The notes under the pieces were generated by a model that searched no databases, had not been told where the DNA came from, and saw only the letters and a list, made by a program, of their open reading frames with translations. DNA of 64,000 nucleotides from Polyangiaceae bacterium (GTDB lineage: Bacteria > Myxococcota > Polyangia > Polyangiales > Polyangiaceae): NCBI GenBank assembly GCA_025936205.1, contig JAICTU010000002.1, positions 1-64,000 of the forward strand. The letters run 5' to 3'. Shown here piece after piece: positions 52,454-60,868 of this stretch; position 1 is the first letter of the stretch, and the number at the start of each line of letters is the position of its first letter. The translations under genes were made by a program, and so were the position numbers.

Positions 52454-54517
52454 TCACTCGCGCAGGATGGCGGCGTCCGTCGCGGCGAAGTACTCCTTCT
52501 GGCCGACAGTGCGCACCACGAAGTAGATCCAGCCGTCGGAACGGAAGTGCGGGAACAGCGCAAACTTGCCGGGTGGCATGTTGGTGAGGCGCGTGATGCC
52601 ACCGTTCTTCAGGTCGAGCAGGTACAGGTTGGAGGAGCCGCTGTCCTTGTAGTCCTGGAAGGCCGCGTCGTCGGCGTCGGTAAAGCCGAGATCCGTCGCG
52701 TCGGAGTCGGTGACGTAGCGGTGGAACACCATCCAGCGTTCGTCAAAGGAGAACGTGGGCTTGCCGCCTTGCACGCAGATGCGGCCCAGGTCCTTGATGG
52801 TGGGGGACGCGCTGCTGCTGGCGGTCAGCGCGTACAGCGCATAGCCCGCTTGCTCGGCGGCGATCACGCTCTCGTCCGCACTCGTGGTTTCGCGCCCTTT
52901 GATGCGCGTGGCCAGCAACGTGCCCGAGGGCGAGAGCATGGGATCGCCCTGGCGCGGCAGGGCGAGTTGCTGAGGGGTGCCCGCGCTGTAGCCGTTGCCG
53001 TTGTTGACCATCGGGGTCAGCGTGACCTTGCTGGTGGCCTCGTAGGCCGCGGACGGGTTGTTCAGCACGGGCTCGAAGCCGCCGTTGTCGCTGGTGTACG
53101 AGCCGTGCACGACCCAGTAGTCGGAGCCGTCGATGGACGCCGCGAGCTGCTGGTACAGGCCCAGCTTCCCGCTGACCTGGCTGCATTGCGCGGCCTGATC
53201 GCCCTCGCCCGTCAGCTCCGTCAGGCCGTCGCTGAGCACGGAGTAGTTGCAGGTGAGAGCCTGCGCCCCGGCGGACACCGTGCCGTCGGTTGGCTCGGTA
53301 TCGGAGCTGCTGGTCGTGGCGCCTTCCTCCTGCTGGAAGACGAAGCCGGAGCCGTCCGGGAAGAAGGTGGCGTCGTAGCGGAAGTTGCCGGGGATCACGT
53401 GAGTGTCGGTCAGGTCGATGATCTGACCGTTGTGGCCGTCGTCGTCCGTGTGGAGCAAGCCGGAGGCGAGGTAGCGTCCGTCGGGGGAGACGCGGGACCA
53501 GTAGGTGCTGAGCGAGTCCGAGTTGTCATACAGGACGCGGATCTGCGCGCCGCCCAGCGCTTGCCAGTCGTTCGTGCCGGGCACGGTACCGGAGCTGGCG
53601 AGCGGGAAGCTCGCGAGGCAGGCCGAGCCACTCTGGTTGCCGGTGCAGCCGAAGTTGAGCATCGGTGCCTGCGCGTTCTTCGCGCGCCAGCCGGCGGTCG
53701 CCATCTGCTGGACGTGCGCGCTCAGCGTGGCCTGATCGAGGCCGTCCACGCACACGTCTCCTTGATCGGCGGGGACCAGGTCCAGCAGCAGCGGGGTCTT
53801 GCGCGCGAACCACTCGGCGACGATGTCGAACTGCTGCTGGGTCCAGGGGGTGCCGGATTGCGGCATGGCCACGTCGTCGACGAAGTCGCTCTTTTCCTTC
53901 GTGCGGTTGCTGATGCCCGAGGCGTGGTCGAACACGTAGCTGAACCACGGCAAGCGGCCTGCGGCCGCGTAGATGCCGAAGTTCTTGGGCGCGAGCGGTT
54001 TGCCGGTGCCGGCCTGTTTGTGAAAGCAGGCGTACATCGCGTCCACGGCAGCTTGCTGATCGAGATCGGCGTCCTTCAGGCAGGCGTCGCTGAAGGCCTG
54101 GGTGTACTGCGCCCACTGGGTGAGCGTCGGGCGGCCCAGGGAGTGGCAGTTCTTGCAGACGCCGGTGCCGTTGACGGAGGAGGCCCCCAGCAGGTCGAGC
54201 GCCTGGTGCGCGAGCGCATCGTCCGTCAGGGTCACATTGCCGCGCAGAGCCGGCGCGGAGTCCGCCGCCGCTCCAGCTGTGCCGCCGTTGCCGCCTCCGC
54301 CCCCGCTGCCGCCCGCGCCGCCGTTGTCCTCCCCCCCGGGCACGTCGGTCGAGCCAGCGCTGCCCGGATCGGGCTGAGCGGGAGAGCTATCCGAGCAGGC
54401 TGCCGCGAACAGCAGCAAGCCGGGGAGAAGGCTCAGGGCCGAGTTGCGGAGTGCGGACAGACCGGGGCGGGAGATGCCGAGCGCGGCGCGCCGGCGAGGG
54501 GGACTGGAACGCATCAT
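52454..54517 (-). CDS. Secreted cytochrome c-propeller lipoprotein (paralogue A)
   Basis: This 687-aa lipoprotein starts with MMRSSPPRRR at ATG 54517, with GAGGATCTCT upstream. It has a signal to Cys41 (LLFAAAC), a Gly/Ser-rich linker (50-90), CKNCH at residues 121-125 and the axial-Met candidate VAMPQSGTPWTQQQF. A TolB/PD40-like propeller follows. It shares long identical blocks with paralogue B, for example DYWVVHGSYTSDNGGFE, VLNNPSAAYEATSK and GKFALFPHFRSDGWIYF. The longest differences are in the linker and the first blades. It is the first gene of the three-gene group; whether it shares a promoter with B is unknown. Confidence 0.75.
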   Translation of the reverse strand: MMRSSPPRRRAALGISRPGLSALRNSALSLLPGLLLFAAACSDSSPAQPDPGSAGSTDVPGGEDNGGAGGSGGGGGNGGTAGAAADSAPALRGNVTLTDDALAHQALDLLGASSVNGTGVCKNCHSLGRPTLTQWAQYTQAFSDACLKDADLDQQAAVDAMYACFHKQAGTGKPLAPKNFGIYAAAGRLPWFSYVFDHASGISNRTKEKSDFVDDVAMPQSGTPWTQQQFDIVAEWFARKTPLLLDLVPADQGDVCVDGLDQATLSAHVQQMATAGWRAKNAQAPMLNFGCTGNQSGSACLASFPLASSGTVPGTNDWQALGGAQIRVLYDNSDSLSTYWSRVSPDGRYLASGLLHTDDDGHNGQIIDLTDTHVIPGNFRYDATFFPDGSGFVFQQEEGATTSSSDTEPTDGTVSAGAQALTCNYSVLSDGLTELTGEGDQAAQCSQVSGKLGLYQQLAASIDGSDYWVVHGSYTSDNGGFEPVLNNPSAAYEATSKVTLTPMVNNGNGYSAGTPQQLALPRQGDPMLSPSGTLLATRIKGRETTSADESVIAAEQAGYALYALTASSSASPTIKDLGRICVQGGKPTFSFDERWMVFHRYVTDSDATDLGFTDADDAAFQDYKDSGSSNLYLLDLKNGGITRLTNMPPGKFALFPHFRSDGWIYFVVRTVGQKEYFAATDAAILRE

Positions 54518-54920
54518 GGTAGAGATCCTCGAGGAACGAGCCGGTGAGCTGCCGGCGGCAGTAAGTAAGGCCTGAAAGGGCAGGCCAACAGTTGTGGCAG
54601 CGGAAGGCGCGGTGATCAACCGAGCGAGCTCCGCAGCACAGCACGACCGCGCTCGACTGGCACAATTGTTCCCCCTTCAGACGTACTGGGGCTGTACGTT
54701 GCGCGCTCATGGTCGCTCTCCGTGCTGCCCCGGTGCATCGCAGCACCTTCAGGGGTGATCGTGCTACTCGGTCCAGAGGCCGACGCCGCCGAGTGAACAC
54801 TCCGGGGCTCGCCTGTGCCGATGCGGTCCGCCCCCGTGTGTTGAACGATGAAACAGGGGCGGGGCGCATCGTCATCTGGCAGAACCTGCCACGCTGGATG
54901 TGACCGGCACGTTGCCTTCT
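54518..54920. other. Intergenic region upstream of the haem-protein genes
   Basis: This stretch lies upstream of paralogue A and should carry its promoter. The only structure I see is ACGTAC (54681-54686), 7-nt spacer, GTACGT (54694-54699), a 6-bp inverted repeat about 165 bp upstream of the start that could be an operator. No credible ORF is present. Confidence 0.4.
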
Positions 54921-54971
54921 GAGCCCTACTGGATCAAGGACCCTACTCGATCAAGGCGCCTACTTGATAAA
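54921..54971. repeat. Three 17-bp tandem repeats spanning a stop codon
   Basis: Units GAGCCCTACTGGATCAA (54921-54937), GGACCCTACTCGATCAA (54938-54954) and GGCGCCTACTTGATAAA (54955-54971) are contiguous and share a core of C-CTACT-GAT-AA. The third unit contains the stop and last codons of the minus-strand DUF4019 gene; the other two lie just downstream of it. This looks like duplication of the gene's 3' end. Confidence 0.7.
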
Positions 54972-55469
54972 GTAGCCCGCTACTTTATAGGCACCGTCGC
55001 TCTTCATCAGCGTCACGCTCTCCATCGCAGCTGCCTTGTTCGCAAAGGTAGTGTCGTAGTAGACGGTCACGTACTCGCCGTCTGGCGCACCGGGGACGGT
55101 CGTCTTGTACTCGGTGGCGTGGAATTTCCGCGACGACAGCTCTCCCAGGGGCTCACGGGCGGCACTGGCGGCTTGCTCCCATTTTTCTTTCGTTACCGAC
55201 GACTGGAAGATCGGGGCGGTGGCATCCCAGCTCTGCGCGTATTGTTTTTGATCGATCAACGCCAGCCAGGCGTCGGCGCTGGCGTGCGCGGCTTGCTCGT
55301 CTGCTTGATGCGGACTCGCTTCGGGGGTACTGGCGGCAGGCGCTTGCGCTGGAGCCGCGCTGCTGCTTGCCGGATCGGGAGACTTTGCCTCGGGCTGCTG
55401 ACAAGCAGACCCGCTCAGGGCTGCCAGCAAAGCATTGGCGATGAGGAACCGGTGAGTTTTGATCGACAT
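54960..55469 (-). CDS. DUF4019-domain lipoprotein
   Basis: This 169-aa exported protein has a lipoprotein signal with Cys23 in LSGSAC and an Ala/Ser/Pro linker to about residue 60. A compact DUF4019 domain follows (ADAWLALIDQKQYAQSWDATAP, then GEYVTVYYDTTFANKAAAMESVTLMK and the final DGAYKVAGYFIK, as patterns). The domain is common and of unknown function; its fold resembles NTF2-like proteins. It is monocistronic. Its stop lies in a 17-bp tandem repeat. Confidence 0.8.
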   Translation of the reverse strand: MSIKTHRFLIANALLAALSGSACQQPEAKSPDPASSSAAPAQAPAASTPEASPHQADEQAAHASADAWLALIDQKQYAQSWDATAPIFQSSVTKEKWEQAASAAREPLGELSSRKFHATEYKTTVPGAPDGEYVTVYYDTTFANKAAAMESVTLMKSDGAYKVAGYFIK

Positions 55470-55536
55470 TCGCCGAACATCGCACGGGCTGCGCGCCTCC
55501 TGGTACTGAAAACGCGAGCGTGAGCTGGTGCTCGAG

Positions 55537-56490
55537 TCAGCCGCCCGAGCCCGGGGTCGCGCCGGCGGGCTCGGCCTCGACGAAGATGTGCTTCATCTCC
55601 GGATACTCGCTGCGGATCGCGTGCTGGATGCCGTCGATGGAGCGGGCCACGAGCTCTGCGCTGAGCTGTGGCTGGAAGCGAACGTTGAGAATCAGCAAGA
55701 CCTCGTGCGGGCTCAGGTACACGCTGGCGGGCCTCCAGGCTTCCAGCACTCCGGGTTGGGCAACGGCGAGCTCGCGGACCCGCCGCACGACTTCTGGATC
55801 GGCGCTTTCACCGATCAACAGGTGCTTGGTTTCATACACGAGGTAGATCGCCACGCAGCACAAGATGCCGCCGATCACGATCGACGCGACCGCATCGGGC
55901 CAGGTCGCATTCAGGCGTTGGCCCAGGAACACGCCGGTGAACGCCACCAGAATACCGATCAGCGCCGCCGTGTCCTCTCCGAAGACCATGAAGCTGCTCG
56001 GATCCTTGCTCCGGTGCAGCTTCTCCCAGAACGAACCGCCGCGCGCGCCTCGCCGCACTGCGCGCGCCGCGATGGTCCAGGAGGCGGCTTCCGACACGAA
56101 CGAGATGCCGAGCACCGCGTAGTTCCAGACCGGCGAGCCCTCCTTGCTCGGGTGACTGAGGCGATGGATGCCCTCGTAGATCGAGAACCCTCCACCGACC
56201 CCGAACAGCAGCCCGGCGACGATCAGGCTCCAGAAATAGAGCTCCAGGCCGTAGCCCATCGGGTGAGTCGCATCGGCGCTGCGGCGGCTGCGGTGCAGGC
56301 CGACCAAGAGCAGGACCTCATTGCCGGTATCAACCAGCGAGTGGATGCCCTCGGCGAGCATGGCTGAGCTTCCCGAGACGCTCGCTGCCACGAACTTGGC
56401 CGCGGCGATGAGCAGGTTGGCGGCCATCGCGCCGTAGACCGTCAGCGAGCTCTCCTTCGAGTCCTCGGACCCCGTCTCCCGGCGCGCCAC
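55537..56490 (-). CDS. CDF-family cation efflux transporter
   Basis: This 317-aa inner-membrane protein of the cation diffusion facilitator family starts at GTG 56490 (VARRETGSEDSK) with GGAG 9 nt upstream. The transmembrane core includes SSAMLAEGIHSLVDTGNEVLLL, where the family's metal site usually has HxxxD, and the second site region FGEDTAALIGILVAF with its acidic residues. The cytoplasmic C-terminal domain is short and ends HIFVEAEP. It probably exports a divalent metal. An in-frame ATG lies further upstream, but that region belongs to another gene. Its 5' end overlaps the upstream gene by about 160 nt in a different frame. Confidence 0.82.
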   Translation of the reverse strand: MARRETGSEDSKESSLTVYGAMAANLLIAAAKFVAASVSGSSAMLAEGIHSLVDTGNEVLLLVGLHRSRRSADATHPMGYGLELYFWSLIVAGLLFGVGGGFSIYEGIHRLSHPSKEGSPVWNYAVLGISFVSEAASWTIAARAVRRGARGGSFWEKLHRSKDPSSFMVFGEDTAALIGILVAFTGVFLGQRLNATWPDAVASIVIGGILCCVAIYLVYETKHLLIGESADPEVVRRVRELAVAQPGVLEAWRPASVYLSPHEVLLILNVRFQPQLSAELVARSIDGIQHAIRSEYPEMKHIFVEAEPAGATPGSGG

Positions 56491-56923
56491 CGCTCGGCTC
56501 CTGCAGGGGCCGTGCCACGACCGCCGCGCGCAGCCTGGGCATGATGACACGACCGCCGCTGGCGAACAGAGCGCCGAGCCAGGCGAGCGAGAAGGCGCAA
56601 GTTGCCGAGAGCAGCACGGAGAGCCAGAGCTGACGAAGGCTGTAGCTGTGCTGGAGCGCCGGCATCAGCAGGATCTGCAGCACGCCGAGGAGGAACACGG
56701 CGCCGCCAGCGCCGAGTGCCGGCTGCAGCACGTGGGCGCGCCGTCGGAGCTGCAAGGTCATCCAGCCGACGCTCGAGAACGCGGCTGCGTTCGCCATCTG
56801 CGTCACCAGCGGCCGTTCCACGACCAGCGCGAGCAAACCTGCCAGGCCGGCAAAAGCCACAGTGAGACCCGCGGCTGTCAATGTGCCCCCCCACCACCTA
56901 GCGCGCAGGCGTCGGATCGACAT
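56330..56923 (-). CDS. Small membrane protein of unknown family
   Basis: From ATG 56923 (MSIRRLRARWWGGTL) this frame gives 197 aa. The first 140 residues have four hydrophobic segments (LTVAFAGLAGLLALVV; MANAAAFSSVGWMTL; GGAVFLLGVLQILLMPAL; LWLSVLLSATCAFSLAWLGALF) and resemble ATP synthase I-like or other small four-span proteins. The last 50 residues are Arg/Gly/Asp-rich and overlap the CDF gene in another frame, so the natural stop may have been lost by frameshift. No function assigned. Confidence 0.5.
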   Translation of the reverse strand: MSIRRLRARWWGGTLTAAGLTVAFAGLAGLLALVVERPLVTQMANAAAFSSVGWMTLQLRRRAHVLQPALGAGGAVFLLGVLQILLMPALQHSYSLRQLWLSVLLSATCAFSLAWLGALFASGGRVIMPRLRAAVVARPLQEPSGGAPGDGVRGLEGELADGLRRDGRQPAHRRGQVRGSERLGKLSHARRGHPLAG

Positions 56924-57117
56924 GGGCCTCCGCATTCCAGAACTGTTCCAGCGCCTCGCGCGCGACGTCGCCGGGGTTTCTGCAACGCTGGGCGTGCCAG
57001 GCCGCCACAGCGCCACAAACTTCGATCCCAGCTCAGCCGCTGGATGGGTTGACGGGCCAGATTCCGCTCGTCGAAGCAGTCGACCGGACGAGTGCGTCTC
57101 GCTAGGCTGGCAGGGTC

Positions 57118-58299
57118 GTGGCGTATCATGCGTTGACCTTGACGGCGCAGCTCTCCCGGGAGCTGCAGCGCGGCGTGCTGGAGTTGCCTCTGGAGAGCGT
57201 GCCGGGCGCGGAGCGCTGTGAGCCGGGACAACCCTTGCGGCTGGTAGGGCCGGCGGGAGGTCTGGAAGCGCTCGCGGTCGCCGATCCCGAGAACCAGCTG
57301 GTGCGCGTGTTCGCGCGCGCGAGCGAGGGCGTGAGCGCCCTGGATGCGGCGTTCTTGCGGGGGCGGGTGCGCCAGGCGCTGGCCCTGCGGGCTGCCTTCG
57401 GCTTGCGCCGCAGCGACACCAGCCACCGACTCCTCCACGGCGCCGGCGATGGCTTGCCTGGCTTGTGCGCTGACGTCTACGGCGAGCACGCGGTGCTCTA
57501 CGTGTATTCGCGCGGCCTGCTCACCCTGGGCCGCGTGCTGGCGAGCGCGCTGCTCGAGGAGAGCGGGCTCTCCGGAGTCGTGCTCAAGCTGCGCAGCGCC
57601 GACGCCGCCGCGGGGGGCACGGTGAAACAGGAGGTGGTCGGCAATGGACCGCCCGAGCGCCTGGTGGTGCAGGAAGAGGGCATCCCGTATGAGGTGCATC
57701 TCGGTTCCGGGCTCAACGTGGGCTTGTTCACGGACATGCGCGAGCACCGCGCACGTCTGAAGCGCTTCGCACGCGACCGCTCGGTGCTCAACCTCTTCTC
57801 CTATACGGGTAGCCTCTCGGTGGCGGCCGCGCGCGCGGGAGCGCGCCAGGTGACGAGCGTCGATATGGCCAACGGTGTGCAGCGCTGGGCGCGCGAGAAC
57901 TTCACGCTCAGCGGCTTGCCCGCCGACGCGCACCGCTTCGAGACCCAGGAGTGCTCGGCGTTCCTGAAAAAGGCCGCGCGCGCGGGCGAGCAATTCGATC
58001 TGATCATCGCCGATCCACCCACGTACTCCGCCGCGCGGGCCTCCGCCTGGTCGATGCGCAAGGACTATCCGGAGCTGATCCGGCTGAGCGCTGCGCTGTT
58101 GCCCCCGGGCGGTCTGCTCTGGCTCTCTTCGAATCGCCGGGACCTACCGCCCCTGTCCGAGATCGCGCAGGAGGCGCTGGAGAAGGTGCAGCGCCCCGCG
58201 CAGTTGCTCGAGGTCGGCGGCTTGCCTCCGGACTATCCGACGGTGCTGGCGCAGCCGCTCGATCGCTATCTGCAGGTCTGTTTGTTCAGCCTCGGTTGA
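57118..58299 (+). CDS. rlmI: Class I rRNA methyltransferase, RlmI-like
   Basis: This 393-aa enzyme has an N-terminal PUA-like region (about residues 1-75), a middle domain, and a C-terminal Rossmann methyltransferase. SAM motif I is VLNLFSYTGSLSVAAARAGA, the acidic residue is in VTSVDMANGVQRWARENF and motif IV is DLIIADPPTYSAARAS. The preceding HLGSGLNVGLFTDMREHR is the hallmark of the RlmI/RlmK (YccW) family, which makes m5C1962 of 23S rRNA in E. coli. The start is GTG 57118. It is convergent with the Cys-repeat lipoprotein, with 7 nt between stops. Exact target base in this organism is inferred. Confidence 0.85.
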   Translation: MAYHALTLTAQLSRELQRGVLELPLESVPGAERCEPGQPLRLVGPAGGLEALAVADPENQLVRVFARASEGVSALDAAFLRGRVRQALALRAAFGLRRSDTSHRLLHGAGDGLPGLCADVYGEHAVLYVYSRGLLTLGRVLASALLEESGLSGVVLKLRSADAAAGGTVKQEVVGNGPPERLVVQEEGIPYEVHLGSGLNVGLFTDMREHRARLKRFARDRSVLNLFSYTGSLSVAAARAGARQVTSVDMANGVQRWARENFTLSGLPADAHRFETQECSAFLKKAARAGEQFDLIIADPPTYSAARASAWSMRKDYPELIRLSAALLPPGGLLWLSSNRRDLPPLSEIAQEALEKVQRPAQLLEVGGLPPDYPTVLAQPLDRYLQVCLFSLG

Positions 58300-58306
58300 A
58301 CTCGAC

Positions 58307-60868
58307 CTACTCGAAGGAGACGTCGTCGAGCCACAGATCCAGGGCTGCGGCGGCCGGCACCTCGAACTGGATCGTCATCAGCTGGTCCGGGGCGAAGGGC
58401 GTGTCGATCACCGTCGGCGGCAGCAGGCTGGTCCAGTCCACCGTGTACGGGTTCCAGGCGTCGTTGATCGCGACTTCCGTGGAATAGAGCAGACCGCACT
58501 CGCCGGTCGCCGTATCGCACGTCGAGCAGGGGTGGCCGGGCGCCAGGTTCTGCTGCATGAAGATCACCTTCAGCCGGGTGCCGCTACCGCGCGCCCAGAA
58601 GGTGATGCCCCGGTAGGCGCTGGCGTCGTAGGGGAACGCACCATTGCGCAGCTCGAGGGTCAGGTTAGCGCCCCAGCCGGTGAAGCCACCGCCCGAAAGG
58701 TGCAGCGAGCTGCCGGAGCCATCGACGCCGCCGAGCTCGGGCACCGGTGGATCGCTGGTGCTGAGGAAACCGCTCTGGTCTGACCCGGCGTGCCACGAGC
58801 CGCTGCGCCCGTCATTGGGCAACACGGAGGAGTCGCCGTCCTCGAAATCATCGATCAGCGGCGCCTGCCCCGACGCCTTCAAGATGTCGCAGAAGGGCGT
58901 CTGCGGTGCTGAGCCGGTGCCCGGACCCTGGCGGGGTGCGCCCATGCTGCCGAGCACGCTCGCGACGTTGTCCTTCACCGCGTTCAGCAGCGCGACATCG
59001 GCGAGGGCGCTGGCGAGCGCGGTCGAGGATGCAGCCGGATTGCCCGCCAGCCGATCGCGCAGCCGCGATGCCTCCTCGAGCGCCGGCGCCAGGCGGGCGT
59101 CGCGGATGGTGACCAGATCCGCGAGGGAGCCCGACAGCTGGGCGGTCAGGGTCGGATCGGCGTCCGCGCGCGAGAACACCCAGGCCGTGGCCGTGTCGCA
59201 GCGCAGATCGAAGCGCCCGATGGCGCCGCAGTCGCTGATGCAGCCGCTCGCTGCGCAGGGGCTCGTGCCGAGCGCGGAGGCGCAGCGCGGGCTGCCGAGC
59301 TCCGTGCTGCACTGGCCCAGACACAGCGCGCCGCCGGTGCAGTTCGGAGCGGACAGCATCGGATCTGCGTCGCACCGGCCCTCGCAGCTGCCGTCGCCGC
59401 GCCCGTTGCACAAGCCGGTGCAGGTGCCGTCGCACAGCCCGTCACAGCCGTCGGGGGTTGCCGCGTCGCAGGTACCGTCGCAGCGCCCGAGGCAGCTGCC
59501 CTGACAGACGCCGGTGAAGTTGCCGTCGCACGCGCCCTTGCACGCGGTGGGCGCGCCGGCGCTGCCCAGGCACTGCCGCGAGTCGCAGCTGCCGCTGCAG
59601 CTCCCCGCCACCGAGTTTGCTTCACAGCGATCCGCGAGCGTGCCCGGATTGCAGCTCGTCGCGCACGCCGCCTCGCACTGGAGCTGGCGATCCACGTCGG
59701 GCCAGCAGCGCGCGGGCAGATGGTACCAGGTGAGCGAGGCCGCGGGCAGGGCACCGGTCGCTTGTTGACAGAGCTGGTTCAGATCCGCGGCGCTTGGAGC
59801 CGCAGGGGGGCTCGCTTGCACCAGGTTGGCGCAGGCGCGGGCCACGTCCACGGCCAGCTGGGCGCTGGTCGAGTCCAGCGCTTTGCCGAGATCGGGGCTG
59901 CCGGCGCTGCTGTTGCTGCCGTCGGGCGTGGATGCGGGCGGCTTCTTGGGCGGAGTAGCTGCAGGTTCGTCGCCGGGCTCGGTGCCGACCAGCGTCCAGG
60001 GGCCACAGGTGGGGGTCGAGGGGGCCTTCGAGGCGCACGAGTGGCTCGCGCGCACGCTGGCCGTGCCGGCCCGCACGCGGGCGCAGAGTGCATCGGGCAG
60101 CTGCACACCGCCGCCGCTCGCGGCCGGTGCCCAGCCGGAGAGGTCGGAGGCGTCGAGCGGGATCCAGCAAGCGCTGTCCGTGCAGTGGCCATCACCGCCT
60201 GGCGGCAGCACGGCTGCGATGTTCAAATCGTCGCTCGCGGGCGTGGCCAGCACGCAGCTGTCGAGGTCGAGCGCGGGCTGCTCGCTCTGCTCGAAACAGG
60301 GCAAGGTGTCGAAGCAGGTGCCGCCGCCGGTGGCGTTGCCGCCGCCGTACACGGCGGCGCTCTGATAGGTGGGCAGGAGGGCTTCCTGGACCTCGTCCAG
60401 CTTGCAGCTGCCGGCGATGCAGGTATAGCCCTCGTCGCAGTCCGAGCGCGTCTGCTGCCCGTCCTGCTTCACCTGGCCATCGCACAGCCACTGGATGGGC
60501 ATCGTCAAGAGCGCGGTGCGCTCGCGCGGCACCTTGAGCGCCGATTCGCGCACCACGCGCGTGCGATCCCCCTGGCGTGCGATCAGCCGCACGCGCACGA
60601 ATTCGCCGGGCTCGCTGCCCTCGATGATCGCGAACGTGCCGGGCAGGTACTGCCCCTCGAGCGCCGGGAACAGGTTGACCTGCGTCGACTGTGCGGGCCC
60701 GTGCTCCGGCTGCACCAGGATGTCGACGCGGCTCACGTCCTTGTCGACGTACATGTCCGTCGAGATCGCGAGCATCACGCTGCCGCGCGGCGTCTCGCTG
60801 CTGCAGCCGGCCGCAACCAGGCCGAGCAGCACTGCGCCGAGCGAGCGCCACCCGTAGCGTGCGCTCAC
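58307..60868 (-). CDS. Lipoprotein with CxGxC repeats and C-terminal beta-sandwich
   Basis: This is an 853-aa exported protein. GTG 60868 starts a lipoprotein signal with Cys22 (VAAGC). Residues 25-130 are a beta-rich region (RGSVMLAISTDMYVDKDVSR) and a Cys-rich EGF-like knot follows (CDGQVKQDGQQTRSDCDEGYTC as a pattern). About residues 425-505 hold a dense array of CxGxC/CxGTC units (GRCDGTC, DGLCDGTCTGLCNG, GSCEGRCD). The C-terminal about 185 residues (LIDDFEDGDSS, YRGITFWARGSG, WLDDVSFE) look like a carbohydrate-binding jelly roll. Similar Cys-repeat surface proteins occur in myxobacteria; no function is known. Its start overlaps the PEGA gene stop (GTGA). Confidence 0.72.
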   Translation of the reverse strand: MSARYGWRSLGAVLLGLVAAGCSSETPRGSVMLAISTDMYVDKDVSRVDILVQPEHGPAQSTQVNLFPALEGQYLPGTFAIIEGSEPGEFVRVRLIARQGDRTRVVRESALKVPRERTALLTMPIQWLCDGQVKQDGQQTRSDCDEGYTCIAGSCKLDEVQEALLPTYQSAAVYGGGNATGGGTCFDTLPCFEQSEQPALDLDSCVLATPASDDLNIAAVLPPGGDGHCTDSACWIPLDASDLSGWAPAASGGGVQLPDALCARVRAGTASVRASHSCASKAPSTPTCGPWTLVGTEPGDEPAATPPKKPPASTPDGSNSSAGSPDLGKALDSTSAQLAVDVARACANLVQASPPAAPSAADLNQLCQQATGALPAASLTWYHLPARCWPDVDRQLQCEAACATSCNPGTLADRCEANSVAGSCSGSCDSRQCLGSAGAPTACKGACDGNFTGVCQGSCLGRCDGTCDAATPDGCDGLCDGTCTGLCNGRGDGSCEGRCDADPMLSAPNCTGGALCLGQCSTELGSPRCASALGTSPCAASGCISDCGAIGRFDLRCDTATAWVFSRADADPTLTAQLSGSLADLVTIRDARLAPALEEASRLRDRLAGNPAASSTALASALADVALLNAVKDNVASVLGSMGAPRQGPGTGSAPQTPFCDILKASGQAPLIDDFEDGDSSVLPNDGRSGSWHAGSDQSGFLSTSDPPVPELGGVDGSGSSLHLSGGGFTGWGANLTLELRNGAFPYDASAYRGITFWARGSGTRLKVIFMQQNLAPGHPCSTCDTATGECGLLYSTEVAINDAWNPYTVDWTSLLPPTVIDTPFAPDQLMTIQFEVPAAAALDLWLDDVSFE

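Noticed and set aside
54658..54673. Sigma-54-like site TGGCAC-N5-TTCCC
   Set aside because: The -12 element lacks the required GC (TTCC instead of TTGC) and the orientation points away from the haem-protein genes.
54900..55523. 207-codon plus-strand frame opposite the DUF4019 gene
   Set aside because: It is the antisense shadow of a well-supported lipoprotein gene and shows no domain.
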